A stretch of 64,000 nt of DNA. Source: Tubiluchus corallicola. Lineage: Eukaryota; Priapulida; Priapulimorpha; Priapulimorphida; Tubiluchidae. Below, piece after piece: positions 25,262-38,800 of the stretch. The stretch covers positions 124,001-188,000 of the forward strand of contig JAQGDQ010000004.1 in assembly GCA_030141605.1 (NCBI GenBank), given 5' to 3'. Under the pieces are notes generated by a model, which worked only from the letters and a program-made list of their open reading frames with translations, was not told the origin of the DNA and did no database searches. The translations under genes were made by a program, and so were the position numbers. Positions within the stretch are counted from its first letter, which is position 1; every line of letters begins with the position of its first letter.

Positions 25262-28200
25262 TAATTTAGTCTGACAAAACCATTAGAAAATATCAGAAAT
25301 ATAACTAACTTGAATTTCACTTGTGCTCATTAACAAAAAAAAACATTAACACTCTTGCTCTGTTGTATTTAATGGTTATTCAAGCCTGAAAATACATATT
25401 TCAAAATTATTTTTAAACCCGAATTTTTCGTGGATCGTACAGTCGTTTCTGTTTCTGTTCCTTTAGTTTTTTCTCACTTTTACAGATAGAGAACCTGCAA
25501 GGTTATAATAATCTCACGCTGGAATTGTAATTAATGTTGCTCATCTATTTCTTCTTACCTGGATTATTTTACTGTCTTATCGCCAAGTTATCGGTAGAAA
25601 GTTTTACTTAGACTTCATCACTGGTGGTACTCTATTATAAAATGTTCAATTTCCTTTCATACTCGGAGAAAGATAACAAGAGGCAACCTTATTTAACCCC
25701 CACTGCGAAATCGCATTTAAGTTTCTCGGTTAGAAGTGAGGTGGGAATTTTCTGTAAATTCCATAATCACCTACTTTCTCATTTTTGTTCACATTCTTTA
25801 TGATATTATACCATTATCATCAGTAATGAAGGCAGGCGTAGAACTATGAATATGGTAATTGCAATTATACACCCCGAACTCATTAAAAGAGGAAACGTCT
25901 TCTTGTCTAAGGAGAAAGTGTCTGTGTTATATTAGTAGACTAATAATAATCTTTTTCCTCCTAATCACTCAACAGCAAAAAGTCTTTCTGCCAATTACAA
26001 GTTACTTTTGTATTGAAGGCTGAAATTAGGGTTCACTTCGTACTTGTCGCTAGCAGTATGGTTATTTCGTATCGACATCACACTTGCTTCTGTTGAATTT
26101 CAGTTGTTACCTGAAGGGTGCCCAGTTCGTGGGCGACAACTTGCAGACATTAAGTTTGCAGACGCTGAGTTCGTCGCACAAAATGTCATGCATAGACGCT
26201 TCGTGGACGTAGTATTTTTGAATCATATAAACTGCCATAAAAGTTTTTTGCATTTACATCTTAGTGTTTTACATGCGTTTTACAATATATTTTATCTGTT
26301 ATTATGAGGTGGTGCTGTTATTGTCAGCGCATTATTTGCTTTTAATTTCCTCTTGTTATTTGCATTCATTACGCCGTCCAATAAAATAAAAAGATTGTAA
26401 GTTTTTGTAGCAGAAAGCCATTTATTTTGCTCTGCAAAACAATAAAACTCAAACAAAGGAATAAAAATAATAGCTTCGTTTGCCTAGTAAAAGCACAAGA
26501 AAGCATAACTGCTGACAATAACAGTTGAATTGAAATCTGCTGCTGCTAATAAAAAGTACATTTGCGGGGATTCTTGAGACTCAAAGAGGTTTTGATATTG
26601 GTAAGAAACGCGATGCTGCATCCCCTGCAGGCTTTTAGTAAGGTTAGTCGCTAACCGCTGGTCCTTCAACCAAACTATGAACAAAGGCAACGACGTTATT
26701 ATATTTGTTTTATTTTAACTTACCAGTTTTTTAATAACAAGTAAACAATTTGCGACACCTACAAAACAAGACTGAATTTTAACTTAATGGGCAGAATTGC
26801 CTCTAAAATTTAAAACAGATGCAATAACAGGACGAAAAAACAGATTATTACTAAAGTGTAATTTTTTATAAATATTTTATATATACTATAACTATTTATA
26901 AAATAAATAAGCAAATAAGTGTGTTCCAATTAAAATATCTTGGATAAACCTTAACACTCTCAACTATGATCTGTTTTTAAACAGAGTGAAGGAAACGGCT
27001 GGAGCAAACCATGTCATTAGTTGCGGAAAGTTGTGACGACCTTTCATTTATGCCTAAAAACATTTGGATCTTTCACATAAAAAACAAAACTCTTAACGCA
27101 ATCTTTATTGACGTTATATGTAGGCTACTTGTAGGCGCTTGCATTAAAAGATTGCGGCGAATTGATTTTAAGTTAAAAGCATTGCGGTAGCCAGTGCGTG
27201 TGAAAGCTCACAGCTGAGCAGCACAGATTGAACTCAGGGCACTTGAAACCAACGTTAATCAATCAAAAGTCATCAACACTTATAGGTGACTTGATCCGTA
27301 GCTATAAGATTGTTGACCGTCTACATTCTACAGTAAACATGCTCACATTTTGAACTGAGACATGTAAAACGAAAGCTGGGATGCTAAGTGAACAAGCTAA
27401 AGTATGTTTCTCAGGTTATGCAATCGCAGGATTTTCTTTAAACTCAGAAAAGTCATCGAGGGCTTCCTGGCATTTGTTTAATGTTTCGCTTTCACATTCG
27501 AAGACCGATAAACCTGGCGCAGGCAAATAAATTCCTCTAGTAGCACCCAGCAGAAAAACAAGCATAGTAGGCTTCTTTCAGTGTAGTACTAACGTACAAG
27601 CTGCAATCGAACAGTTTTACATTTTAAAACAGAGCACTGCACTTAACTTGAACAAATAAAATAAATTGATATGCCATTATCTAAGAAAATGCCGACGGGA
27701 GCGGATACAGAAAGACGTTGAAATAGCTAAAAAAATCAATAAACTCAAGTAAAAAGCCTGGTTATCTTTTAAACATTTGCTGTCGTGAGTCCATGGATCG
27801 CCACTTGAAAAGGTTTGCTGTTGGAGCTACTGTTGTATCGGCTTCGCTCTGCGTAAATTTAGTATTGCTACGTAAAATCAAGAGTTAATGTTCTTTGCAA
27901 TATTAATAAGACATTCATAAATACAAAAAATCGTTTTTTTTATACAGTATTCAGATATATTTAACATTATTAGTAAATCAATTTTGAAGATTATTATTCA
28001 TTTTTAACATCAATTATTAATATTAAAATGAATTGAGAATAGTTAGAATTGAAATATTAATATTTAAAAAATTATTTATGAATATCGTCGAGAAAGTAAA
28101 TTCCGCTGTGGTGCTTCGTGTAACTAGTAAATACGGTAACTTTGGCAGCTCAAATCGCCTCCTTTTTTCCAGTTTCCCTTTTTGTTTCCCTATTTCTTCC

Positions 28201-28982
28201 TCGTTCTTGCTTCCTTCTCTAGTTTCTTTTGCATTTTTTTGTTAGATTTTTCTCTTTTCCACCTTTTATACAAACGTGTTACATACTAATTATATACTAA
28301 TCATATATTTTCTATTTTATCTTACGGCGACCTCTTAAGGCTTGTGAAATAACGCCCTGCAAGATTCCTAAACTGCAAAATTTGATGAATTCGACCCACT
28401 ATAAGATAATTAGTTAATTAGGATTATGTGGACAAATGATGTGAAGTCACAAATCAGTTTACAAAGTCATAGATTATAGATAAAGCCTCAATACTCTCGA
28501 AAGAAAACATTAAACTACTATTAGGGATCGTTAATAAACTTGATCAATGACTAGAGCGGATAAACCCTTAATTGCACAGCAAACTGACTGTTATATTTGA
28601 GATACTGATTTATTCCCAATGCAGAGTGCGCATGTTGCAATGACAGGAGTCAACTTCGTGTCGTTGCGACTTATGTGATATACGCGATTTGACATAGCTG
28701 TATTACGCAAAAATGTAATAACCCGCCTACCTGAGGAGAAAGTTGCTTAATGAACAAAGAGGGTTTTTACGCACACGTTTTCAACCATACCTTATTTAGT
28801 AATCTTTTATGAGGGTAGCTCCTTCAATGCCTAGCACTGCTTTCTAAGGAGTCCCTCAGTTATTTGTAAATCTATTCATACATACCTACAGATGTACGCA
28901 TTTCATTCATGTAATTTTATTATTAGCTTAAAGAAAGTTAAAAAACATAAAATTAAGTTATTTACAAAATAAAGAAAGTAAC

Positions 28983-29022
<40 letters not shown>

Positions 29023-29330
29023 ACTGTGACTAGTATCTAATATTAGCTTATTCAATACACAAAAGTAAGTTTTAGCAAATCTTTTGAAAGTATGTAAAGA
29101 TGGTGCGTCTCATGATTTTGGTAAGTCTTACAAAACATAACCCCTGAGTAATAAAATATGCGCTTACGAAGCTCAATGCTAACAACATTTACACACAGTT
29201 GATTGGATGACAAAAACTGCGACATTGGGACACAGATATGAAAACTTGTAGTATCGAAAGTTCAAACTGCAATATAATGGGACAGCATTGTTTCAAATAA
29301 TCTCTTCTTTGTTTTACTTTTATTAACTTT
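25262..29330. other. AT-rich DNA, no gene recognised
   Basis: A (TA)n run with a short CACACA end lies at about 28985-29022. A 31-codon frame at 27793-27888 has a hydrophobic stretch after a basic start, but no homologue I know. The other frames are short and featureless. Confidence 0.45.
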
Positions 29331-29379
29331 AATTTTTAGTGATCTGCTCTATAATTTTTGAAAGCGATCAATATATTTA

Positions 29380-31960
29380 CCAAATGTAAGGTTTTTTTGC
29401 TATAGAATAATAGTCTATTTGTGGCATTAAGATAGCATTAGATAAGGCTGTGGGACATAACTGCTGACCTTTTTAAGAACGCAGATTTTTTTGTGATATT
29501 TTACAAAGAATTTTACCAACACGTTTCATCCACTGTAAGTTGAGGTCAACGGAAACACCTGAATATTTCATGTTACTGACAATTTCAATTCGACATACAT
29601 GTAGTAATAAATTAAATTCACTAATCTCTTAATTTTCTACTCGTCCCAAACAACATTGCTTTAGTTTTATTCATATTTAAAGTTAGCTCATCGCCATTCA
29701 TCCAGATTGCAGTATTACTGAGGTTATTATGTAAATCAGTTTCGAGAGTGACTGGTGAATATAACACCAATTTATTGCGGCGTATACTATTTTCGCAATG
29801 TTGTTAACGTTAGCATTACAACATAGAGGCTGTCTTTAAAACACGTGCATTAATTCCATCGACACCAGAAGTTTTAATTAAAAAAAGTTTCTTCAACTGG
29901 TTACAAACAAATTCGACGTTTAAAAGAGCTGGAATTGAAAGTTATTATTACCAATGTAATTATGATAGTTTGTTTTTAGTCTTTGTCATTTGATGTGAGA
30001 TAATCATTAAATACGCTGGCCACCCTACATCGATTATTCATTTTCTCTGATAATGTTTCCGTGCTTTTGTGTTTGTGAGGTAAGATAGTCTTAAGCGTTT
30101 TCTAAAATTCTTTACTGATGTTTTTATTTTCCTTTATCATTAATAGTATTGTGTTCCCCAGTCTTCCTCTAATCTAGTTTTTTGGGCCTTTGACTTATCG
30201 TAATTCTGTTTCTGGGCAGTGCGATGGATTATATTTTCATCGTACCATGGCTGTTGGTCATCTTTATACAGTGTATTGCCAAAAGACGCATGTAAGTTAC
30301 TAAGTCCAGACAAATTATTGTGAAATTATTCCCTACTAAAGTTTCGCACATTTATCGCTTAAAACACAGGTTTGTTTTAACTATTTTATTCGGTATATAT
30401 CCTATACTAAATTATGATCACTGCAGCCAATCGAAATGTTGCCAACTGAGTACACTTTATATTTGCCACGAAAATTAGATCAAGGCATAAAGACGTGTTT
30501 CTGTTATTCAGGTGCGATGCTCAATAATCTGGGTCAACTGATAAAATTCACACAGTTTTAATTTGTACTGTTTAATGAGAGTCTAAATTAAAATCACCAG
30601 TGTCTCTATACGGTCTGCAGTAGAGGAAGCTGACAAAACTTGACGGAAGTGTTCTTCCAGAAATACCAAATACTCTGCAGGTGCCGATGGCGGCCGGTAG
30701 ACAAAACTAATTAGGATTAGACGAGATTTGGGTAAATGCACGTTTATCCACAGTCTCTAATTCATCATTAATAAGATGAAATCAGGTATGCGCACGAAGT
30801 TCAAGCTTTGTTTAATGCAAACCTCCTCCGTTTGTTTCAGGCGCAATTATTTTATAACCACTGATTGATACTGTGTCATATGTTATATCTTGTGAGAGTC
30901 TGATGTCATTCAAATATAAAATGCCTATAGGTTTCTTCACTAAACTTAGTGTTAAATGGTCAATATTATATTTGAGAAACACTATATTTAGATGCACAAT
31001 TTTCAAGTGATAGTCACTGCTATCATGAATTAAGCCGTTTGTACTCATTAATGTAATAATAAATTTTCTGATCCTGGCTTCTTGCCCCTTCCCATAGCTG
31101 AAGCATGATTTTGATATTGGATCAAAAGTTAAATGTACCACGTTTTCAGAGCATTTCGGGCATTTTGAGTCACGTTTAGACCCATTTGGTAATGGGGCGA
31201 ATAACGGACATTTGAGGTAGCGTAATGGCTTTTGTTTAGGTAAAAATATGTGTTCATCACAAATCAAGCCATTTTTAGCTATAGTATTAGTGAGATAGTC
31301 GGCAGTAGCAAATTTGATTTTTTGGAAGGGAAGTGCTTTGCCATTTTTGTGCCTAAAACGTTTTATGGTTGCTCCTTTGTGTAAAACCCTTCTGCTATCT
31401 GGGATATCTTCACCACTTAAACTTGGAACTCAGTCCTGTAATATTACTATAGTTTTGTTCATTAGCTGCCTGGTTTTAATATTTGGCCCAAAATATTCTG
31501 GGTTCCATCTTTGGCCTCTTTAGCAGTGCCTAGCTGTATTTTTCATGACTTTTGGCAGTTCTGAATACAGTTTCAAAACGTTTGTTGCGTTTCATGAGAT
31601 AATGTTTGCTGGCGTTCAGCATAATGGAACTACTACTGGGAGCTGTTTTTTCCATTTTCTGTGATGACGGTCTTTGCAGGATCATAATTTGGAGTTTGCT
31701 TGCACGACTGTTTTTTGATTACTGTCTCAATGTTCTCTCTCGACAAGGTAAACCCTACTGCCTTACTGTATGAAAGGCTTAACGCCGGGTTTCGCTATTT
31801 TACTAGTTAAATTGTCATATTGTCGCTAACTTGTTGAAGGATTGAATTCATCGAGTTTAATGTATCGGTTGTTGATAAAGTGCTGCGTAGGATTTCCAAT
31901 ACTTCTACTAATTCACTAGGACTATTAATTTCACTTGAGGTTAACACAATCGGCTTTTAA
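29380..31960 (-). mobile_element. Decayed non-LTR retrotransposon with endonuclease and RT remnants
   Basis: Read on the minus strand, conserved blocks appear in the expected order. About 31955-31820 has a short Leu-rich, coiled-coil-like frame that could be ORF1. About 31020-30800 has the endonuclease start (KIVHLNI, then LSQDI, then GYKII and NGGG). About 30705-30640 reads FVYRPPSAPAEYL, then GDFNLDS-like and SDHNLV-like sequence to about 30410. About 30280-30150 has QPWYDEN of the endonuclease-RT linker. About 29890 has TSGVDGIN of the RT entry. About 29720-29630 has WMNGDELTLNMNKTKAMLFG, and about 29600-29540 has KYSGVSVDLNLQW. RT motifs A to C are missing, so this is an internally deleted, inactive copy. 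Confidence 0.82.
30812..31267 (-). pseudogene. LINE endonuclease N-terminal remnant
   Basis: This is a 151-codon open stretch inside the decayed element. Its C-terminal half matches the start of the apurinic/apyrimidinic endonuclease domain of non-LTR elements (HLNI..., a K-P-I-x-I-L-x-L-N block standing for the usual K-P-D-I-x-x-L-x-E, and the GYKII...GGG block). The Cys-containing N-terminal half (CPLFAPLPNGSKRDSKCPKC) is not assigned. The catalytic Glu position reads Asn (LYLNDIRL), in line with a dead copy. Confidence 0.7.
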
Positions 31961-31964
31961 TTTT

Positions 31965-32695
31965 TGTTAAAGATGTAAACCATTTAAAAACACTTTCCTG
32001 GTACCAATTGTTAATTGGTGAAACTGCGCAGTCTACATTTGCGCGCTCCTTTTCATCGTGGAACGTGAAACGTCGCAAACAGTTGCCAATATTGTACATG
32101 GTTTAGGGGAGTTAGTGACTCTTCTTCAAAAGTCACAACTGTGTCTCCCTGACATACCTAGTTTAATGGAACCAGACATCTGGTTTGTAACAGATACCGC
32201 TGTTACATTCGCGCGCATTTGAGCAACACTTCACGAGACTTCGCTTCGAGACTATCGGTATTAAAATCCTGATTGCGTAAAACTTAAAGTTGTCATTTGT
32301 CACTCGTGCGTGACGAGTAGCGAGTGTCTACGCACACGCCTTGTCGATTGCTTCATGAAACCAGAAAACGAAGAAGACTTCGTCATAGGTAATAAATTAG
32401 AAAAACAGTAATATGCAAGACAAAAATAATTAACTAATTTGGCGTGAGTTCCATTTTAGTTACATTAATAAATTTTGTAGATTGCATCATGCACTCACAA
32501 ACCGCTGGCGCCCAAGTTTTTCGATCCCAAACGGCCACGCCCAAATATCATTCCACGTGCCCGACGGCCAGTATCGGCACTAGCCCCATTAAAGTTTTTA
32601 AGTACTATCAAGCATCTCTAGTAGAGATGTGATCAATCTGACTTAAAATCACGTCATGAAATTATGAAAGACTTAATAAAAATTCTCTTTTTTAG
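31965..32695. other. Sequence between the LINE remnant and the first receptor exon found
   Basis: No conserved blocks were recognised. A slightly GC-richer stretch at 32480-32640 is open (ORF at 32444-32632), but it has no N-glycosylation sites and no convincing donor, so I do not call it the missing first receptor exon. Confidence 0.4.
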
Positions 32696-32828
32696 GGTCA
32701 GTTCATATTGTCCTGGGTTTTGTTTGCTGTCATAATGTGCGGAAATGCAGCTGTTCTCGAGGCGATGTACTTGGCCAGGAATCGAAAGTCTAGGATGAAC
32801 TTTTTCATTACCCAGTTGGCAATAGCAG
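32696..32828 (+). CDS. GPCR exon: TM1 to start of TM2
   Basis: The acceptor is TTTTTTAG and the exon opens on a codon boundary (GGT CAG TTC). It encodes TM1 with the conserved GN, the first intracellular loop [10 protein letters not shown], and TQLAIA. It ends in phase 1 (GCA G) at GTATTG; the next exon completes an Asp codon, giving the TM2 LAIAD motif. Confidence 0.9.
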
Positions 32829-35800
32829 GTATTGTAAATTAAAGATTTCACTCCCTGTAAACTTCACTGACGTATCTATCCGCTTTTTCCACGCTTCGGA
32901 CTTAAATGAAGCTCCACTTGGTGCACCAACAACGAATATGTTAGTTGACTGTTTTGAAATGATGTTGTTGATTTTTCATAGCCATAAAATAGATAATATA
33001 AAGTATAGTTTATTGCTTATTTCGCGTCATGACAATATATTGGAACAGCGATGCCACTTTCTTCTTGGCTTATTGAAATTAAATGCAACTGGTTGAAAGA
33101 AATAGTAGAAATGCATCGTCAACGATTTACTGCCATTAGTATTTAAGGACAAGCAAAAAAGAACATCAACATCACTAAATATTCTAAAACATTTAACAAA
33201 GTGGGCAAACACTGCGTGTAGCAGCATGTTTTATTGGACTTCATTTCAAGTGATTTTAATTATTAAAATGTCAGGATATTGTCAAACTTGCTGAAAAAAG
33301 TAACAACCTATTCAAGGAATGTATAACGTATAACGAAGCAATCGCTCGAAGCACGATAGACGTCTGTCTTCAAGAAAATAAAGGCTGCCCATAAAGATAG
33401 CCAAGAGGGAAAAAACCAAATGATTTTTCATCATGTTTCAGTTGAAATCAGTTTTCTGTCACGTGATGTAAGTCGAAATCACCCATCCGTGATGACAAGT
33501 TGTTTACTTGTGGTTGTAAAATTACGGAGAAGGTTTTCCTTGACTTCTTTGACTGCAACAAGAAATTAGCTGTTGCCTCTGCGCCCTGCTTTTACACTCA
33601 AATCACATTCTCAAGGAAAATTCAATCGTAATTTTCCGTGTGAAGAGAAATGAGTGCGAGCGAGAAACACGCAAGTTCAATAGAGCGCAATGATCTTTTA
33701 CATTTCTCACCAGCAATATTTTAAAGACAATCTTTCCTCGCATTTGGAATGGGTAAAAATTGAGACTATATATTAGAAGGCACGTAATGATCCAACGGAC
33801 GGCAGCCGGTCACAGCCGTAATAACTTCGTGACTTGTTTTATTAGCAGTTCGATATGTTTAAAACAACCAAGCGTAACCACCAAACTAAATAATTCTATT
33901 TCCATTAAGCATTAGCTGACTTTTCGCGTTATTCAAACGAAGAGTAGTACTTCGTCAGTTTTGTATGCTAGTGAGTGTGAAGCACTAAGTAGCGCTGGCT
34001 AAATAATTAAACGCTTGTGTTATTTTAATCATTCATGTAAAAGAGAAATCAGAATTCACATTGATTGATTCTGTGAAAAAAAGTTTACATTAAACAAATT
34101 TGTCAAAATATTTGAACAAAGCTCTAAAATGTAGATTTTGATTTTGCCTACGACAATAGAAGGATTCACATTCACAATCCTATCTGGACTGCCAAATCCA
34201 ATGTTTCAGGATTCATTTAAATACGGTATAAAATAAGAGACGAGGTTCTACTTTCACATTACACAACTTAAAATCTTGAATGTTAGTATGTGTTGCATAA
34301 TGCGTTCATTTATTGAACGATACTCTACATATATCCTAGTATGAAGTAATTTTTTACATACAAAGAAGTTTATGAAACAGAATATGGTACAATACCTTTA
34401 TTTTAAGGCAATTCACTGTTATTTAATGTGGTTCAACTAAAAGGAAACCGTTGAACTAACACGAAAGAATCAGAATGCATGTCTGAAATCAAATGGATTT
34501 CCAAAGACAAATCAAGAATTTAATATTGAAGATACCCAGCTGACAATGCACTAGCCGAAATCTTAATAAGATCATTAACATATATCTTGTACTTTATTCG
34601 GCGCTGCGGGATATACTTTACTTGGTTTCATACTAAGTACATTCATTCCTTTGACTAAATATCATAATAACATTTCTAATTTCGTTTTATATGCACTGAT
34701 AGTTACACATGCAGTGCATGTCAACTGTCAAGGGAAGGTAAGAGTTCAGCTGCCTCATGAATGCTTGGTTTCGGTTACAGGCTTCAGGTCATTGAATGTT
34801 GAATTTTCATAATATTAATTTCAGATATGACAGTAGCGCTTCTGAATGTCCTTCCTGATGTTCTGATGCGTCACACTATGGACTTCTATGGTAGCAACGC
34901 GCTCTGCAAATTTGTCAGATTTATAATGGTATAAAATTATATGTTCTCCTTTATAATTTGTGGCTCATGCCATAAAGTTGATACATGTGTGTTTGCAGCA
35001 AGGAGAGAAAATTAACCTCATAATAACGAAAAAATCACTACAAGCTCGCTCTAAAAACAATTGTCAGTAGGCTTATATATACTGAAATTTCACTTAATGC
35101 TCACGCTATAGCTTATGAGTACATAAACACAGACAGCACTATGTAGCAATAGTGTATGGGTGGATGATGTAACTCATATTTTTTTCAATGAAACTAGAAC
35201 ATGTCTCGTAACAGTAGACAGGCTTCATATTATTGTCCATTCTGTTAGTGTATGGAGTAGTGGAGACAGGCTTTCCTTCTTTTCGCATCTTTAAGATCCA
35301 AACTAAATTTACTAATTCGGATGCCCAACACGTAAGTAAGTGCTCTTCATTTGTTTTATCGGGCATTTTTTAAATCACAACCCAAACTGGCAGTCTGATT
35401 CCTTGAAGAACTACAGCGTGGTATCGAGGTCCTAAGTATGAATGCCTAAAATTAATTTTGTAATTCCTGAAGACTACGGCCCATTTCACAGTGAAGACGC
35501 ACGGCAAAATTCCTCGAGGAGAAGTACCTTGCGGCATTCTTCTAGAAAATGGACCTCATTGTTTTTATGGCGCATTTCAGAGTGACACCTCATGACGGAA
35601 TTTTCCTTCTCGTGAGGATTTCTGTCACCGGCTAAAACCTACGCGTCCCGCTCTCTAGGAAAATTGCCGTATGGCAGAAATACTGCAAGTTCCATTTTCG
35701 CGAGGAATCCTCGCGGAATTCAGATTAAAATTTAAGTGCTCAATTACTTCTTTCTTGTTTAACGAACAACAATTAACACATTTTAGCATAAAATTACAAG

Positions 35801-38800
35801 ATTTAATCTCTGTTTTAACTGACAAACGATTATATGTTTCATTAATGCAACAGCGTCGGCCATCTTCTTGAAAAAGGAAAATAACGCACCCATACATTAT
35901 TATATATATGTATATTTTTAGATTTTAAAGTAGGGTAAAATGGGGGTAATGACGGATAAAATCGGCATTTTTCAGGTTTCTATCTATATTTTTACAATTT
36001 TCTTGGAATAATGTCTATACAATTCAATAATCAATTCAATTGTCCGACATTAGCCTGGGCTTTTAAGTAAAATCGGACATTGCTTCAGTGATTTGTGTAA
36101 TAAACAGACACAAGTATGGTGCTTTACATAGTGTGGCATGAAAGCATCAGGGGAGAAGCATCATCCATTAACGAAGAGGCTGCTGTAAATAATTACTGCG
36201 GTAGGTCTGTTTATCAGAAAATAAAAAAAAGTTAATATAATTAAGGATAAGCGTAATAAATCGAGTGAGCTTGTATGTTCATGACCATACAGCTACTAGA
36301 AGACGAACTGCTAAGCAATGGTGAACATGCCAGTCTAAAATGTGATGTGGCAGTATTAACAATGAAAGGAAAAAACTACGTCCAGGTAATTTAATGGGTT
36401 TCAAGAAAACGTAAAACTCGTCTGACATTAGTCTATGTCCGATTACCCCATTTTACCCTTATTAGTGGAACTGTACTAAAAAACAAACAAACAAGTCTGA
36501 CATTACATTGACTAACATTACTAATTGAAATTTATATATGACAAATACAGTAACTATAACTTAATTTAGACATGATTATACAGTACAAATAAAATATTAA
36601 ATTACAAAGTTAGAGTGTCAACGCAGTTTCTGGAGTTTACGTCTTTTTTGTAATGGAGTCCTGCACTAAAGCTAATGTGTAACTGTAAAATTCCTCCCGA
36701 TCGTCTTTCAAATGCCCATTCAAGGTTACGATAACACAACGGTGTTGTTGTAATTGGGTACACCCAATAACGACGGTAATTAATTTATCGTAATAATAGT
36801 AAGCACACAGTAAGCAAAATAGTAAGCAAAACATGACGCTGTCTTCATAGTCCATGTTGACGAGCAATAATAACTACAACCCCGCAACTCACAAAGTAGC
36901 TGCAGCTAACTGGACACGCCGAAGAAATCGCGCGGTTTAACTGTGAAATTAACTTTTTTGCTTTCTTTTTTTCGAGAAAAAAATCGGAATTTTTCTGATT
37001 TTTTGGCATAAACTCCGTGCGCCATTTTCCTTGCGTCCTCACTGTGAAAACGAGCCTAATGAGGCAAGTTACACACAGTGCTCTGAGAATTAATGGGCCC
37101 AGGGAATAAAATGTTTTTGCAACACCAAGAATATTGGTGCTTCTTCGGGTTTAAAAATGACGCAGCATCATAACTATTGAAAACGTTGTAGTGTGCTACA
37201 AAGTAAGCAATATTTAAAAAACGCATTCATTAACACACAATAAATTCACGCGTAATTTTTAAACTATTGGAACAAATTCGAATTTAGTTCTAACCAGCAG
37301 TTTAACTTACAGTTACTAATTAATTTTGTATTGAAAACGTTCAGAACGTCCAATCTGAATTTTTCTAAATCCAAGTTGGTTTAACGTAAATTCGATCAAG
37401 TGTCAAAAGTTGCAAGAATATTGTTGATCTTTTATTGGTAAATTTGTCACATTGACATTATTTAAATAATTTAGTGATTTTTCGGGGGTCACACGTCAAC
37501 CGGAAGTGCCATCAGACAGCAGTTTATTGCGAAAAAAGTGTGTTACAATGAAATGAGTCAATTTCGTTGATGGTACAGGCTACAATTAACTCGAAATTCG
37601 AAACTCGAAAATATCGAAAGACAGTTCTTAGGGAAGCAAACTATCTTAGAAAGGCGAAGCCCAAACAAAAAAAATTCTAACATTTTACACATATGGTTAC
37701 ATTGATACATTCAATTCTATCACAACTGACCTAGCTTTACGTCCAGTTCTTGTTTTTTTAGATGGTGCCTATTTACGGGTCTACGTATGTTTTATTGGCC
37801 CTGAGTATCGACCGATATGATGCTATTTGTAGACCAATGAACTTTGCCAGCAGTGGTAAGTTGAAAAACAACGCAGTTTGCGTCCGTAGTTAGGGCTATG
37901 ATTATTCTTATAGTTATGAATATATAGCTATGGCTAACCGAAGAACTTATCTTCTGTATCGAGTCTAACGATACTATCGACAGCGGCATCAACAATATCA
38001 GCAGTGGAATAACAACAGCATTTGTTGCTATTGAAGCATGTTTTTGATGGGAGCGAATTCTCAAAAGTAACAGCTTTTATAAACACCAATAGCTAGTCGC
38101 AGCAGCATCAGCAGCAATACTACCAGGACGATCACAAATTGTGAATGATAAAGTGCAGTAACTGAGATTACCTGCGATTAAATAATAATTGTATTTTTGA
38201 TTTGTTTTTTCAGGTTTGAGAGCCAAAGTGATGATAGTCTTAGCCTGGGCATTCAGTTGCATATTTTCTTTACCGTCGTTCTTCATATTCGAACTGAGGG
38301 TGATAAGCTTTCCGTTAGGACCAAATACTATTTACAATGGTCCTCAGTGCTACAACAAACTGTTCGACAGTGACATGTATCGACTGTATGCTAAACCGTA
38401 CATGACGCTCGCTGCTGTTACTGCTTTCATTGTTCCCGCCATCGTCATCATGGTGTGCTACACGATTATCGTGTGCACAATATGGAGTAAAAGTAAAAGC
38501 TTGACAGTTCAAGCTACAAGTGCTGGCAGCATGTCTCTAAGAAGCATGCGTCTCAAAGGTAATTTTATTGGCTCATTAACTTGTGAAGAAGACTGAACTC
38601 TCAGGTAGTCCCAGTTAAATCTCTGGACACGTCAGGAAATTTTTTTTAATCACCCGCTTTATTATTGTTGTTGTTGTTGTTGAACTTTTATTATTATTAT
38701 CACTATTATCATTATCATTATTATTATTATTTCCTTAAACTGAAAGAGATTTAGCTTAACGTACAGATAATTGGAGAGAAAATATTTTTGGTGCCCATTC

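Noticed and set aside
27190-27250. tRNA-like GAGTTCAATC motif on the minus strand
   Set aside because: A lone B-box-like match without pairing arms or an A box.
32444-32632. Candidate first exon of the GPCR
   Set aside because: Slightly GC-richer open stretch close to the TM1 exon, but no glycosylation sites, no good donor in the right phase and no similarity to receptor N-termini.
36637-37042. Two minus-strand frames of 65-76 codons
   Set aside because: They lie inside the DNA transposon remnant and show no transposase or other domain motifs.
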